Shown here: positions 7,646 through 13,871 of the stretch, piece after piece
Layout: the number at the start of each line of letters is the position of its first letter
How positions within the stretch are numbered: position 1 is the first letter of the stretch
Source: JAIRTY01 sp050257395
Lineage (GTDB): Bacteria > Actinomycetota > Actinomycetes > Streptosporangiales > Streptosporangiaceae
Reading direction: 5' to 3'
Length of the DNA: 14,696 nt
Assembly: GCA_050257395.1 (NCBI GenBank)
Contig: JBLMWU010000030.1
Location: forward strand, 1 to 14,696
Made by a program: the position numbers and the translations under genes
The notes under the pieces: model-generated
The model's database searches: none
Told to the model about the DNA's origin: nothing
Seen by the model: the letters and a program-made list of their open reading frames with translations, nothing else

Positions 7646-8671
7646 TCAGCCGAGGACTGCGGAGGCGGTGTCGGCGGCCTCCCGCCTGCGGCCGCCGAGG
7701 ATCTTGGCCATCAGCCACTCCCCCGCCCGGACCGGCTGGTACCGGGGCGGGTTGCCCGGCCCGGCGCAGGAGGGAATGCACTCGATCACCCGGTCCGGCT
7801 CGCAGTCGAGGAACCGGGCCACCGACCGGCGCCGCGCCGGGCCGTCCGGGCCGCCGGGCGGCGGCAGCACCCGGTGCAGCGTCGAGGTCCACCGGTCATT
7901 GGTCCACACCGCCAGCATGTCCCCGATGTTGAGGGTGAGGGTGCCGCGCGGGGTGGGGGCGTCGTGCCACTGCCCGTCCCGGAACACCTGCAGCCCCGGC
8001 ACGTCGTCGGCCAGCAGCACGGTGAGGATGCCGTAGTCGGTGTGCGCGCCCATGCCCATCTGGCCGGGCTCCGGCTCCGGGCCTGCCGCGTCCCGCTGGT
8101 AGTTCACCGCCCGGGTGGTCTCCACCGAGCGGGCGCAGCGGCTTGTGAACCAGTCCCCGGGCAGGTCCAGGGCCAGCGCCATCGCCTGCAGCACGGTGCC
8201 GGCGACCGCGGCGGCGGCGCGGTCGTAGGTTTCCCAGATCTCCCGCAGGCCGGGCGGCTGGTCCGGCCACAGCGTGGGCGCGAAGAACGCGCGGTGCTGG
8301 TCGAAGTAGGGGCCATCCTGGTCACGGCGGCCGACGTTGAACGCCTCCATCAGGTCCGGCGCGCTCTCCTCGCCCCGGCTGTAGGCCAGCGCCTCTTTCC
8401 CCGGCCAGCTGTAGCCGCGGTTCGCGCTCTCGTCCGGCACCACGAAGCGCCGCTTGGCGGCCATCGGCAGATCGAAGAACGCCGCCCAGGCATCCAGCAG
8501 GCCGTCACAGACCCCGGCCGGGATGCCGTGCCCGGTCACCTGGAGGAAGCCGAGCGTGCGGCAGGCGGCGTCCACCTGGGCGGCGACCGCCCGCTTGGCC
8601 GCCTCGCCGCCCTCATGGAACGGCGCGAGATCGACGACGGGGATCGGGCTGCCACCACCACTGACGGTCAT
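7646..8671 (-). CDS. Fe(II)/2-oxoglutarate dioxygenase, isopenicillin N synthase-like
   Basis: A 341-residue non-haem iron oxygenase of the isopenicillin-N-synthase/plant-type dioxygenase family. The N-terminal DIOX_N part is clear (IPVVDLAPF, then LGFLQVTGHGIP at about 40-51). The iron ligands are all present: His210 and Asp212 in GAHTDYGILTVLL and His266 in TSTLHRVLPP. The RxS pair that grips the 2-oxoglutarate carboxylate is Arg281/Ser283, which favours a 2-oxoglutarate-using enzyme over a true IPNS. The protein is cytosolic with no signal peptide. ATG 8671 is chosen because the conserved N-terminus starts just after it; the open frame upstream is a shadow of otsA. The gene starts 5 bases after the otsA stop and is probably translated from the same mRNA. 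The substrate is unknown. Bacterial members include amino-acid, nucleobase and natural-product hydroxylases, and no biosynthetic gene nearby decides between them. Confidence 0.9.
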   Translation of the reverse strand: MTVSGGGSPIPVVDLAPFHEGGEAAKRAVAAQVDAACRTLGFLQVTGHGIPAGVCDGLLDAWAAFFDLPMAAKRRFVVPDESANRGYSWPGKEALAYSRGEESAPDLMEAFNVGRRDQDGPYFDQHRAFFAPTLWPDQPPGLREIWETYDRAAAAVAGTVLQAMALALDLPGDWFTSRCARSVETTRAVNYQRDAAGPEPEPGQMGMGAHTDYGILTVLLADDVPGLQVFRDGQWHDAPTPRGTLTLNIGDMLAVWTNDRWTSTLHRVLPPPGGPDGPARRRSVARFLDCEPDRVIECIPSCAGPGNPPRYQPVRAGEWLMAKILGGRRREAADTASAVLG

Positions 8672-8676
8672 GCCGA

Positions 8677-10158
8677 TCAGGATAGGAGCGGCTGCTCCGT
8701 TTTCCCGTCCGGGCTGGCCGAGATGGCGGCGAGCTGGGAGTCCACCCAGCGGTGCACGTCGTGAATGCGGACCCGCTGGGCCATGGCCGCGATCGCACTC
8801 TCGCGGGTCTGGGTGGGCAGCCCCAGCGCGTGCTCGATCCGGTAGGACAGGCCCTCCACATCGAACGGGTTGCACAGCACCGCTTCCTTCAGCTCGACCG
8901 CGGCGCCGGTGAACTCGCTGAGCACCAGCGCGCCCGCCCCGTGCCGGGCGCGCTGCACCGTCACGTACTCCTTGGCCACCAGGTTCATCCCGTCGATGAG
9001 CGGGGTGACCAGCAGGGCCGAGGCCGCCGAGTAGTAGGCGGCGAGCTGCTGCTGGGACAGGCCCCGGTAGAGGTAGTGGACCGGCACGTCCCGGCCGGGC
9101 TCGGTGAACCGGCCGTTGATCCGCCCGATGTGCCGCTCCACCGCCGCCCGCAGGTCGCGGTACTCCCGGACGTTGTCCCGGCTGGGCACCGCCACCTGGA
9201 GGAACGCCAGGCCGGAGCGATGGTGCTCGTTCCGCTCCAGCAGCATCTCCACGGCGAGGAGCCGTTCCACGATGCCCTTGGTGTAGTCCAGCCGGTCGAC
9301 ACCCAGCAGCAGGGTGCGGCCGGAGAACTGCTGGCTGATCGTCTCCACCTCCCGGTCGGTCGCCTTGGCCCTCGCGTGCTTGCGGAACTCGGCGGCGTCG
9401 ATGGAGATGGGCGCGACGGTCGTGGTCACCACCCGCCCGTCCGGCAGGATCAGCTGCGAGCCGCGCACCGCAACGCCCTGCTCGCCGAGCAGCCGGCTGC
9501 AGGCGCGCAGGAAGTTGCGGCGGTAGCGGCTGGCGTGGAACGACACCACGTCGGCGCCGAGCAGCCCGCGCAGGATCTCCTGCCGCCACGGCAGGCGGGC
9601 GAAGATGTCCGGCGGCGGCCACGGGATGTGCAGGAAGAATCCGATCCGCTGGTCGCGGCGCCGTTCCCGGATCAGCTGCGGGACCAGCATGAGGTGGTAG
9701 TCGTGCACCCAGGCGAGCGCGCAGGGGCGCACGTCGAGCGCGCGCAGCGCCGCGTCCGCGAACAGCCCGTTCACGTGCCGGTACGCCTGCCACCAGGTCC
9801 TCTCGAAACGCGGCCGCTCGATCGCGTCGTGCAGCAGCGGCCACAGCGAGGCGTTGGAGAAGCCGTGGTAGTAGTGCCGGACCTGGCTGGCGGAGAGGCT
9901 GACCGGGAGCAGGTCGACCCGGACGTCCGGGATCGACGGGGGGGTCTCGCCGGAACCACCGTCCCAGCCCACCCACGCGCCGCTGTGCGCCGTCATGACC
10001 GGCCGCAGCGCCGTCACCAGGCCGCCTGGCGACAGCTGCCAGCCGTCGCGGCCCTGCTGGACCGGGAGCCTGTTCGCCACGGCGACCACCTGCACCGCGC
10101 CGTTGAGGCTGGCCGCAGCCGTCATCGTCTCGCCGTCATCGCGCACGTCCCTGCACAC
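8677..10158 (-). CDS. otsA: Alpha,alpha-trehalose-phosphate synthase (UDP-forming), GT20
   Basis: A 493-residue glycosyltransferase of family GT20 that joins UDP- (or ADP-/GDP-) glucose to glucose-6-phosphate to give trehalose-6-phosphate in the cytoplasm. The family motifs are in order and intact: the N-loop SPGGLVTALRP at residues 43-53, HDYHL at 152-156, LHIPWP at 176-181, GVDRLDYTKGI at 286-296, and the nucleotide-sugar site with LIDGMNLVAKEY in the C-terminal third. The length equals that of typical OtsA, and no phosphatase domain is fused. The start is GTG 10158, supported by AAAGGAGA six bases upstream; the in-frame ATG at 10125 has only a weak site. No otsB (trehalose-6-phosphate phosphatase) is in the window, so the second step must be encoded elsewhere. 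Trehalose links to osmotic and desiccation stress and, in mycolate-bearing relatives, to glycolipids. Confidence 0.95.
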   Translation of the reverse strand: MCRDVRDDGETMTAAASLNGAVQVVAVANRLPVQQGRDGWQLSPGGLVTALRPVMTAHSGAWVGWDGGSGETPPSIPDVRVDLLPVSLSASQVRHYYHGFSNASLWPLLHDAIERPRFERTWWQAYRHVNGLFADAALRALDVRPCALAWVHDYHLMLVPQLIRERRRDQRIGFFLHIPWPPPDIFARLPWRQEILRGLLGADVVSFHASRYRRNFLRACSRLLGEQGVAVRGSQLILPDGRVVTTTVAPISIDAAEFRKHARAKATDREVETISQQFSGRTLLLGVDRLDYTKGIVERLLAVEMLLERNEHHRSGLAFLQVAVPSRDNVREYRDLRAAVERHIGRINGRFTEPGRDVPVHYLYRGLSQQQLAAYYSAASALLVTPLIDGMNLVAKEYVTVQRARHGAGALVLSEFTGAAVELKEAVLCNPFDVEGLSYRIEHALGLPTQTRESAIAAMAQRVRIHDVHRWVDSQLAAISASPDGKTEQPLLS

Positions 10159-10164
10159 GGGGGG

Positions 10165-10172
10165 TCTCCTTT
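10165..10172 (-). promoter_or_regulatory. Strong ribosome binding site that sets the otsA GTG start
   Basis: AAAGGAGA on the minus strand is followed by six bases (CCCCCC) and the GTG at 10158. It is among the strongest Shine-Dalgarno matches in the window. It decides for the GTG start over the in-frame ATG 33 bases downstream. Confidence 0.7.
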
Positions 10173-10213
10173 TAGTTATCGCCTACCCAGTTACCGGTGG
10201 TGCAAGTCCCGGG

Positions 10214-10235
10214 ACACGCCGTGTTGCGCAGCACG
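10214..10235. promoter_or_regulatory. Overlapping dyads between the divergent otsA and DUF664 genes
   Basis: CGTGTTGCGCAGCACG at 10220-10235 is a 16-base palindrome apart from one non-pairing position per arm. A second dyad, ACACGCCGTGT at 10214-10224, overlaps it. They sit in the 143-base gap between the divergent otsA and DUF664 genes, 62 bases upstream of the otsA start. That is a natural place for an operator acting on one or both genes. No regulator gene is adjacent. Confidence 0.3.
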
Positions 10236-10301
10236 CCCACCGGCCCCTGCGGCGCTGATCCGTGCGCCCCGGCTGTCGGTGGCCGGTGGCACACTGCCGG
10301 C

Positions 10302-10892
10302 ATGGCTGCCTCCGATCCCAAAGCCGACCTGCACCGTTACCTGCAGACAGCGCGCGATGCCGTGCTGTGGAAACTCGGCGGGCTCAGCGAGTACGACGTC
10401 CGCCGCCCGATGACACCGACCGGCACGAACCTGCTCGGCCTGGTCAAGCACCTCGCCGGGGTGGAGTTCGGCTACTTCGGCGACACCTTCGGCCGCCCGC
10501 CCGGCGTGCAGGAGCCCTGGATGGGGGCGGACGCCGATGCCAACGCCGACATGTGGGCGGCCCCGGGCGAGTCACGCGAGCACATCACCGGCCTGTACCG
10601 GCGGGCGTGGGCGCACGCGGATGCGACCATCAGCGGCCTGCCGCTGGAGGCGACGGGACGGGTCCCGTGGTGGCCGCCTGAGCGGGCCGAGGTGACCCTG
10701 CACCGGATTCTCGTTCACGTGACCGCGGAAACCCACCGGCACGCCGGGCACGCCGACATCGTCCGCGAGCTCATCGACGGGGCCGCCGGGCTGCGCGCGG
10801 ACAACGGCAACCTGCCGCCCGGTGATGAGGCGTGGTGGCGCGGCTACCGGGAGAAGCTGGAGCGGGCAGCGCGGGCAGCAGGGCAGGCCTGA
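10302..10892 (+). CDS. DUF664 / DinB-fold putative metal-dependent protein
   Basis: A 196-residue protein of the DUF664 branch of the DinB/YfiT-like four-helix bundle superfamily, whose members are putative metal-dependent enzymes, some of them mycothiol- or bacillithiol-dependent. Visible family signs are the first helix ending in LVKHLAGVEFGYFG (His50) and the motif ETHRHAGHADIVRELIDG, with His147 and His150 as probable metal ligands. The start at 10302 (MAASDPKADLHRYLQ) is where family similarity begins. The protein is cytosolic with no signal peptide. The gene is divergent from otsA and converges on the RsbW-like ATPase with only 28 bases between the stops. It is probably a single-gene unit. 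Substrate and thiol cofactor cannot be told from the sequence. Confidence 0.85.
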   Translation: MAASDPKADLHRYLQTARDAVLWKLGGLSEYDVRRPMTPTGTNLLGLVKHLAGVEFGYFGDTFGRPPGVQEPWMGADADANADMWAAPGESREHITGLYRRAWAHADATISGLPLEATGRVPWWPPERAEVTLHRILVHVTAETHRHAGHADIVRELIDGAAGLRADNGNLPPGDEAWWRGYREKLERAARAAGQA

Positions 10893-10920
10893 GCGGGCCG
10901 GCCGCGCCACGGCGGGAACG

Positions 10921-11361
10921 TCACCGGTCGTCCGACAGGGTCTGCCCGGCCGCCCCGGGCACCCACTCCAGCGCCTTCTCGAAGTGCAGCACGGTCCCCT
11001 GCTGGCCGTCGCCGCTCAGCCGGAGGTTCTCGGTGATCGCGTCGATGATCGTCAGACCCCGGCCGTGCTCCTCCAGGAGCGGCGCCGGGCCGACGGGCGG
11101 GACCGGCGCGGGGCTGCCGTTGCCGGTGTTGACGACCTCGATGACGCACCTGCCATCCCGGGCCGTGGCCAGGACCTCGTACTCGTCACCGGGCCCGGCG
11201 TGCCGGATCACGTTGGCGCACGCTTCGGTCAGCGCGAGCGCGATGTCGGTCCGGGTGTCCGCCGCCACGCCGAGCGTGTGCAGGCAGCTGTCGAGGACCT
11301 GGCGGCTGACGGGGACGCTCGCGACATCACGTGGCAGGAACAGCACCATCTTGATCTCCAC
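10921..11361 (-). CDS. RsbW/SpoIIAB-like single-domain ATPase (anti-sigma factor or regulator kinase)
   Basis: A 146-residue HATPase_c_2 protein of the RsbW/SpoIIAB type. Such proteins bind sigma factors or phosphorylate a STAS antagonist. The N-box is ALTEACANVIRHA, with the expected Glu46 and Asn50. The G2 box is HGRGLTIID at 99-107. The G1 box reads EVVNTGNG, so Asn78 replaces the Asp that usually contacts adenine. The start is GTG 11361, set by GGAGGGG five bases upstream; the open frame extends to 11499 but that part is not family-like. The gene is divergent from the P-loop kinase gene, with a SigB-like promoter candidate ahead of it. No sigma factor gene is adjacent. The STAS gene 2.1 kb to the right is a possible partner. 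Either anti-sigma activity or a role as a kinase in a larger network is possible. Confidence 0.88.
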   Translation of the reverse strand: MEIKMVLFLPRDVASVPVSRQVLDSCLHTLGVAADTRTDIALALTEACANVIRHAGPGDEYEVLATARDGRCVIEVVNTGNGSPAPVPPVGPAPLLEEHGRGLTIIDAITENLRLSGDGQQGTVLHFEKALEWVPGAAGQTLSDDR

Positions 11362-11409
11362 GTCATCCCCTCCGGCCTCGTCGCCTGTGAACGGGTATGT
11401 CCCTGCACG

Positions 11410-11434
11410 ATTCCCGGGGCAGCCCGTCCCTAAC
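11410..11434 (-). promoter_or_regulatory. Candidate SigB/SigF-type promoter for the RsbW-like gene
   Basis: On the minus strand GTTA (11431-11434), a 15-base spacer and GGGAAT (11410-11415) each differ by one base from the GTTT / GGGTAT consensus. The start point would be near 11403, about 40 bases ahead of the GTG at 11361. Autoregulation of an anti-sigma gene by its own sigma factor is common, which makes the match worth noting. A GGGTAT on the plus strand at 11393-11398 faces the kinase gene but lacks a clear -35 box. Confidence 0.3.
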
Positions 11435-11516
11435 TCGCTTGGCGGCACTCGGTTCACTTCATTCCCGAGTTGATCGCCCGAAGTCGCCGGCCGGGGCACC
11501 CCATAAGGTCGTCACC

Positions 11517-12200
11517 ATGCACGCGGTGCGGGTGGTGCTGATCGGGGGCACGTCGAACACCGGGAAGTCGACCGTCGCCGCGGCGGTGGCGGGCAGGCTC
11601 GGATTCGAGTGCCTGTCCACGGACAGCCTGGCGCGGCATCCTGGACGGCCCTGGCGGCGGCCCGGATGGGAGGTGCCCGCGCACGTGGCCGGGCACTACG
11701 GATCACTGACGATCGGCGAGCTCATCACCTCGGTGCTCGATCACTACGAGCGGCTGTGGCCGCGCGTTGAGGAGATCATCACGTCCCGCGTGGGCGGCGG
11801 CAGCGGCCCGGGCCTGGTGCTGGAGGGATCAGCGCTGTGGCCGGCGTGGGTCGCGCAGCTCACGGTGCCGCGGACCGCCGCCGTGTGGCTCACCGCGGAC
11901 GAGGCTCTCCTGCAGGCCCGGATCCACGCGGCCGGCCGGTACAGCGACGCGACGGACGCCGAGCGCCAGCTGATGGACAAGTTCCTCGGCCGCACCCGTC
12001 AGTACCAGGCCCTCATGCTCGATGACGTCGGCCGGCTGGGCCTGCACCGCATCGACGTCACCGGCCGGTCCGTCGAGGATCTGGCCAGCGCCGTGCTCGC
12101 CGCCGTCGCCACCGCTGGCTCGCAGCGTCGTAGTAATCACCCGGCGGAACCCGTCCATCAGCACACCGCCGGGGATCACCTGAGCGACGAGTCCAGCTGA
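11517..12200 (+). CDS. P-loop kinase resembling 2-phosphoglycerate kinase / small-molecule kinases
   Basis: A 227-residue P-loop NTPase. The Walker A motif GGTSNTGKST occupies residues 10-19. STDSLARHPGRPW follows at 34-46, the place where kinases of this group bind the phosphate acceptor. LVLEGSALWP at 100-109 is the likely Walker B/second-strand region, and AGRYSDATDAER at 139-150 looks like a lid with arginines. The IGGTSxTGKST plus STDS pattern is what I associate with 2-phosphoglycerate kinase-like proteins (COG2074) and related small kinases. The acceptor could equally be a sugar or antibiotic. The start at 11517 is chosen because AAGG lies about ten bases upstream and the P-loop strand begins at once. 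The tail after about residue 200 is polar and probably disordered. It is divergent from the RsbW-like gene and converges on the exported protein gene with 62 bases between the stops. Confidence 0.75.
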   Translation: MHAVRVVLIGGTSNTGKSTVAAAVAGRLGFECLSTDSLARHPGRPWRRPGWEVPAHVAGHYGSLTIGELITSVLDHYERLWPRVEEIITSRVGGGSGPGLVLEGSALWPAWVAQLTVPRTAAVWLTADEALLQARIHAAGRYSDATDAERQLMDKFLGRTRQYQALMLDDVGRLGLHRIDVTGRSVEDLASAVLAAVATAGSQRRSNHPAEPVHQHTAGDHLSDESS

Positions 12201-12262
12201 CGGAGTCGTGGAGTCATCCGCCATTGCGTCGTCCTCTGCCCAGGGGCGGTGGCTTCAGCCAG

Positions 12263-13042
12263 TCAGCAGGCGGCTTCCTTGCGGCACAGGTAGGAGATCC
12301 GCTGGGCCGACACCGGATCTTTGACCGTCTCCCGCTCGAACCGGAAGTAGCTCAACTGGTCCTTGGCCGCATGACGGCCGCCGGTCTTGAAGTTCACGAA
12401 GTGCAGCACGACCAGTGTGCCATGGAGGTTGATGAGCTTGCTGCCCCCGGGCCAGGGCCCGCAGCCCTTGCCCTTGGGCTTCCAGCAGACGAAGGCCCCG
12501 TTGTGCGTCTTTGCTGTCTTGTCAGACCCGGCGATGCCGTGGAAGGCGATCGTGGGCCCAGTGTTGGCTGAGCCTTTGCCCGCCGGGTACCGTGAGACCT
12601 TCCTGAGAAACCAGCTCGTCATTTTCGGGCTCGGGCATGACGCCGATACCGGGTTGAAGCACACCCAGAATGCGTCCACGTGCGGAAATTTGGTCGCGCC
12701 CGGGTTCCACGCCGCCACGTGAGCGACCTTGATACCGATGAGCTTGCTGCCGATCCGCTTTTCCGCGAGGAACAGGCCGTTATGAACGGTGTAATACGCT
12801 TGCCCCGTGTCCCCCAGCTGGTGGTAGATGACCGCGACGCCGTGCGTGAAACCGGCTGCCGCGGCCGCAGCGCTGGCGCGAGGAGCTCTTGCAGTGCTGG
12901 CGGGCGCTGATTCCGCGCGCGCAGCGGCCGTGCCCAGTGCGAGGGCAGTGGCCAACCCGAGCAGGACCAGCGAGCCCGCGCCCCTGCCTGACCAGGAAGA
13001 GAAATATCGCCTTGTGCGGGTTTTCCGGTGCCATTCAGGCAT
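12263..13042 (-). CDS. Exported six-cysteine protein of unknown family
   Basis: A 259-residue protein with an N-terminal export signal: a basic n-region (RKTRTRRYF), a hydrophobic core at about 25-40 (LVLLGLATALALGTAA) and a likely cleavage site after AARA (residue 43). TRRYF resembles the start of a twin-arginine motif, so Tat export is possible, though the core begins about ten residues later. After a low-complexity Ala/Ser stretch (44-64) the mature part carries exactly six cysteines: C128/C136, C186/C194 and C253/C259. The first two pairs share C-x7-C spacing and the same surroundings (AF-V-C-aromatic-x-P), suggesting an internal duplication and disulfide loops. The start at 13042 has GGGGGAG seven bases upstream. 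I recognise no family or catalytic motif. The many Lys, Gly and aromatic residues fit an extracellular or wall-bound protein. It is probably transcribed alone from a promoter at 13099-13127. Confidence 0.75.
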   Translation of the reverse strand: MPEWHRKTRTRRYFSSWSGRGAGSLVLLGLATALALGTAAARAESAPASTARAPRASAAAAAAGFTHGVAVIYHQLGDTGQAYYTVHNGLFLAEKRIGSKLIGIKVAHVAAWNPGATKFPHVDAFWVCFNPVSASCPSPKMTSWFLRKVSRYPAGKGSANTGPTIAFHGIAGSDKTAKTHNGAFVCWKPKGKGCGPWPGGSKLINLHGTLVVLHFVNFKTGGRHAAKDQLSYFRFERETVKDPVSAQRISYLCRKEAAC

Positions 13043-13098
13043 AGCTTTACTCCCCCGTGCGGCGCAGGCTGGAATCCGCGGCCTGGGCAATCGCGGAA

Positions 13099-13127
13099 AG
13101 TATTGCCGAGAACCCCTCGTGATGCAA
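13099..13127 (-). promoter_or_regulatory. Candidate housekeeping promoter for the exported protein
   Basis: On the minus strand TTGCAT (13122-13127), a 17-base spacer and AATACT (13099-13104) match three and four of six consensus positions for a primary-sigma promoter. The start point would be near 13092, giving a leader of about 50 bases. Confidence 0.3.
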
Positions 13128-13199
13128 CGGTCATCACGGCGTGGCCCGCACGCCAAATGCGGGCGGCTGGCTTATTCCGGCATCACCTGGAAAGCCGTT

Positions 13200-13415
13200 C
13201 TAATGCCTGAAAATCATCCGCTTAACCGGCAGGCGGGTCGACGCGACGAGGCCAAGGCCCGCGAGCGTGTGCGACGCGACCGTCCAGCGGATCGACCGGG
13301 TGCGGCGCGCGACAGTCCCGTAGGCGAGCCCGAGCACGAACGCGCCCGCGCGGATTCAGCCATACCACCGCCGTCGTGTGTGCCCGCGCTCTGCCGCAAG
13401 GGCCATCTGACCCAT
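13200..13415 (-). pseudogene. Remnant resembling the C-terminus of a CPBP-type membrane protease, interrupted by TGA
   Basis: A minus-strand frame of 71 codons starts at ATG 13415, with GGGGAGGAG seven bases upstream. It has a TGA at codon 20 (13356-13358) and ends at TAG 13200. Beyond the TGA there are 51 residues with two hydrophobic stretches (AGAFVLGLAYGTVA and VASHTLAGLGLVAS) around TRSIRW. This order recalls the last helices of CPBP/ABI intramembrane proteases, with the conserved His in SHTLAGL. Third positions after the TGA are almost all G or C until the last few codons, as in real genes here; before it they are mixed. The Glu-Glu-x3-Arg part of CPBP enzymes is absent. I read it as the decayed 3' end of a larger gene, located 27 bases after the STAS stop. 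A short functional ORF from an internal GTG, or a sequencing error at the TGA, cannot be excluded. Confidence 0.4.
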
Positions 13416-13442
13416 GCGGGAACTCCTCCCCTGGGCCCGTGG

Positions 13443-13871
13443 TCAGCGTTCTTCGCCAGCGCGGATGGGCCCTGCACAGGGGACGGCGTCCCGCGGCATA
13501 CCGAGGACCGGGCACTCCCCGCTTCCGGGAGCGAGGCTGCCGCAGGGCCGCACCGCGGGGTCCGGGCCGTTCCAGCCGGCCAGTGCCAGGACGTCCCGGA
13601 CCGCTGGATTGGCCGTGCACACCTCCAGCACACGGCCAGGTGGGAGCAGGTGCCGCGTGACTGCGATGAGGGCCAGGCACTCCGCGCCGGAACGGTCGCC
13701 CAGACCCATCAGGTTCAGCACGAGCCGCCGCATGCCGCTCCCGATCGCCGCCACGATCCGCTCGCGCGCCTGGGAGACAGTGTGCGGGTCAAGTTCACCG
13801 CGTGCCGCGATAGTGACCACACCATCGGCCCGGTACACGGTGACTGCCGATGCTGATGGCCCCTGCGGCAT
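13443..13871 (-). CDS. STAS-domain protein (anti-sigma factor antagonist-like) lacking the usual phosphoserine
   Basis: A 142-residue protein whose first 105 or so residues are a STAS domain of the SpoIIAA/RsbV type: VVTIAARGELDPHT at 18-31, RRLVLNLMGLGDRSGAECL at 48-66, and LEVCTANPAVRDVLALAGW, which matches the final strand and helix. Family members bind and release an RsbW/SpoIIAB ATPase, switched by phosphorylation of the first Ser in a D-S-S-G motif. Here the motif is D59-R60-S61-G62, so that Ser is Arg. About 40 residues after the domain are Pro/Gly/Cys-containing and of no known type. ATG 13871 is preceded by AAGGGG four bases away. The only RsbW-like gene in the window is 2.1 kb downstream on the same strand. 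The protein may be a non-switchable antagonist or a STAS protein with a different partner. Confidence 0.8.
   Translation of the reverse strand: MPQGPSASAVTVYRADGVVTIAARGELDPHTVSQARERIVAAIGSGMRRLVLNLMGLGDRSGAECLALIAVTRHLLPPGRVLEVCTANPAVRDVLALAGWNGPDPAVRPCGSLAPGSGECPVLGMPRDAVPCAGPIRAGEER

Noticed and set aside
5910..8036. 708-residue plus-strand open frame
   Set aside because: It is antisense to DUF3556 and the dioxygenase, which have full motifs. Its composition (runs of Arg, Gln, Gly, His) is typical of the shadow of a high-GC gene.
7646..8671. True isopenicillin N synthase (beta-lactam pathway)
   Set aside because: No ACV synthetase or other beta-lactam gene is present, and the likely 2-oxoglutarate-binding RxS pair and the otsA neighbour point to a different substrate.
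7646..9976. 776-residue minus-strand open frame suggesting a fusion upstream of the dioxygenase
   Set aside because: The part before ATG 8671 is the otsA gene read in another frame, so there is no fusion.
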